Assembly (NCBI GenBank): GCA_964601575.1
Contig: CAZROA010000060.1
Location: 1-7,279, forward strand
Direction of reading: 5' to 3'
Length of the DNA stretch: 7,279 nucleotides
Source of the DNA: CAZKEG01 sp964601575
GTDB taxonomy: Bacteria > Desulfobacterota > Thermodesulfobacteria > Thermodesulfobacteriales > Thermodesulfatatoraceae
Translations under genes and position numbers: made by a program
The notes under the pieces: generated by a model
The model's database searches: none
Told to the model about the DNA's origin: nothing
Seen by the model: the letters and a program-made list of their open reading frames with translations, nothing else
Shown: piece after piece, positions 7,096-7,279 of the stretch
Layout of the letters: each line of letters starts with the position of its first letter
Position numbering within the stretch: the stretch's first letter is position 1

Positions 7096-7111
7096 TGGTA
7101 TATGCTTTGCA
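7096..7111 (+). promoter_or_regulatory. Sigma-54 (RpoN) -24/-12 promoter
   Basis: TGGTATATGCTTTGCA fits the consensus TGGYAYR-N4-TTGCW at every specified base. The invariant GG (7097-7098) and GC (7109-7110) have the required 12-bp spacing. Transcription should start near 7122, giving a leader of about 150 nt before the ATG at 7272. Sigma-54 promoters need an AAA+ activator bound upstream, and the phased array provides candidate sites. This predicts that the downstream gene is under tight conditional control, for example by nitrogen status, a two-component system or a surface-structure programme. Confidence 0.82.
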
Positions 7112-7121
7112 TTATATTAAA

Positions 7122-7271
7122 GAGAGGGTTTATAAATAGCGATATTTCAAGATCGCACGACAACTAAATACGGCCCTTCATTAACTAAACTACTCTATTT
7201 CCTCTATTTAACCTTCCTCGATCTCTTCTAATTTTCCCAAACCCTATAAACTTTCTAAAGGGAGGTGGGAG
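7122..7271 (+). promoter_or_regulatory. Predicted 5' leader, G-poor and mostly unstructured
   Basis: This is the stretch from the predicted sigma-54 start to the next ATG; it contains no other ATG. Near its 5' end GCGAT (7139-7143) and ATCGC (7152-7156) can form a five-pair stem with an eight-base loop. The 86 bases 7174-7259 then contain a single G (7220) and are rich in C, T and A. They include the direct repeat CTCTATTT (7193-7200 and 7202-7209). The leader would be poorly folded, leaving the ribosome site open. I do not recognise a riboswitch. Confidence 0.5.
7261..7267 (+). promoter_or_regulatory. Strong Shine-Dalgarno of the truncated downstream gene
   Basis: GGAGGTG, within the longer AAAGGGAGGTG (7257-7267), sits four bases before ATG 7272. 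It is a near-ideal ribosome site and the main support for a gene beginning at the window edge. Confidence 0.8.
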
Positions 7272-7279
7272 ATGAATTT
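7272..7279 (+). CDS. Start of a truncated gene (first 2-3 codons)
   Basis: ATG AAT TT (Met-Asn-Phe/Leu) follows the strong ribosome site and runs out of the window, so nothing can be said about the product. Its context says more: it has its own sigma-54 promoter, a possible bend site and a six-site palindrome array, so it is regulated separately from the recN-to-UPF0182 operon. A GTG at 7265 is in another frame and lies inside the Shine-Dalgarno, so it is unlikely to be used. Confidence 0.7.

Larger units (their letters stand above)
6856..7271 (+). other. AT-rich non-coding regulatory region
   Basis: These 416 bases separate the five-gene operon from the next gene. No credible reading frame is present; the longest ATG frame I followed (from 6936) stops after ten codons. 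Composition shifts sharply: 23 of 120 bases are G or C in 6901-7020, against 33 of 60 in the coding line 6661-6720. From left to right it holds an undistinguished 40 bases, a phased palindrome array (6898-7014), a 19-bp palindrome (7018-7036), scattered TTTTTGA direct repeats (7028, 7038, 7079), a sigma-54 promoter (7096-7111) and a pyrimidine-rich leader ending in a strong ribosome site. I saw no tRNA-like or recognisable riboswitch structure. Confidence 0.85.

Overview
The window reads as a piece of a Gram-negative-type bacterial chromosome, most likely a thermophilic or deep-branching relative of the Desulfobacterota / Thermodesulfobacteriota. That placement is an inference. It rests on the compact single-strand operon layout, the short 645-residue aconitase type, a 7-TM UPF0182 protein, a ThiI/MnmA-like PP-loop protein of the kind common in sulfate reducers, and a good sigma-54 promoter. 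No marker gene here fixes the taxon. I saw no mobile element, CRISPR array, tRNA or rRNA.

Layout, all on the + strand: (1) 1-363, the C-terminal end of RecN, cut by the window edge; (2) 360-1331, a PP-loop ATP pyrophosphatase of the tRNA-thiolation superfamily, overlapping recN by 4 bases; (3) 1361-2197, an unrecognised, largely helical 278-residue protein; (4) 2213-4150, aconitate hydratase with a full set of aconitase motifs; (5) 4177-6855, a UPF0182 membrane protein with seven predicted TM helices and a large conserved soluble domain. The gaps are -4, 29, 15 and 26 bases with no convincing terminator or promoter between genes, so these five probably form one transcription unit. The functions (DNA repair, tRNA modification, TCA cycle, unknown membrane protein) do not obviously form one pathway.

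The most interesting part is the 416-base non-coding stretch 6856-7271. GC content falls from roughly 55% in a sampled coding line to about 19% (23 G/C in the 120 bases 6901-7020). It holds six copies of a 12-bp palindrome, GAAAA-N2-TTTTC, starting at 6898, 6919, 6940, 6961, 6982 and 7003. The spacing is exactly 21 bp, two turns of B-DNA, so all six lie on one face of the helix. The first two copies form part of a 41-bp near-perfect palindrome. Next come a 19-bp palindrome resembling an IHF site (7018-7036) and a very good sigma-54 -24/-12 promoter (7096-7111). A leader of about 150 nt follows, then a strong Shine-Dalgarno and an ATG at 7272 that runs off the window. This looks like an enhancer array, bend site and sigma-54 promoter controlling the unseen downstream gene. 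I do not recognise the repeat as the site of any named regulator.
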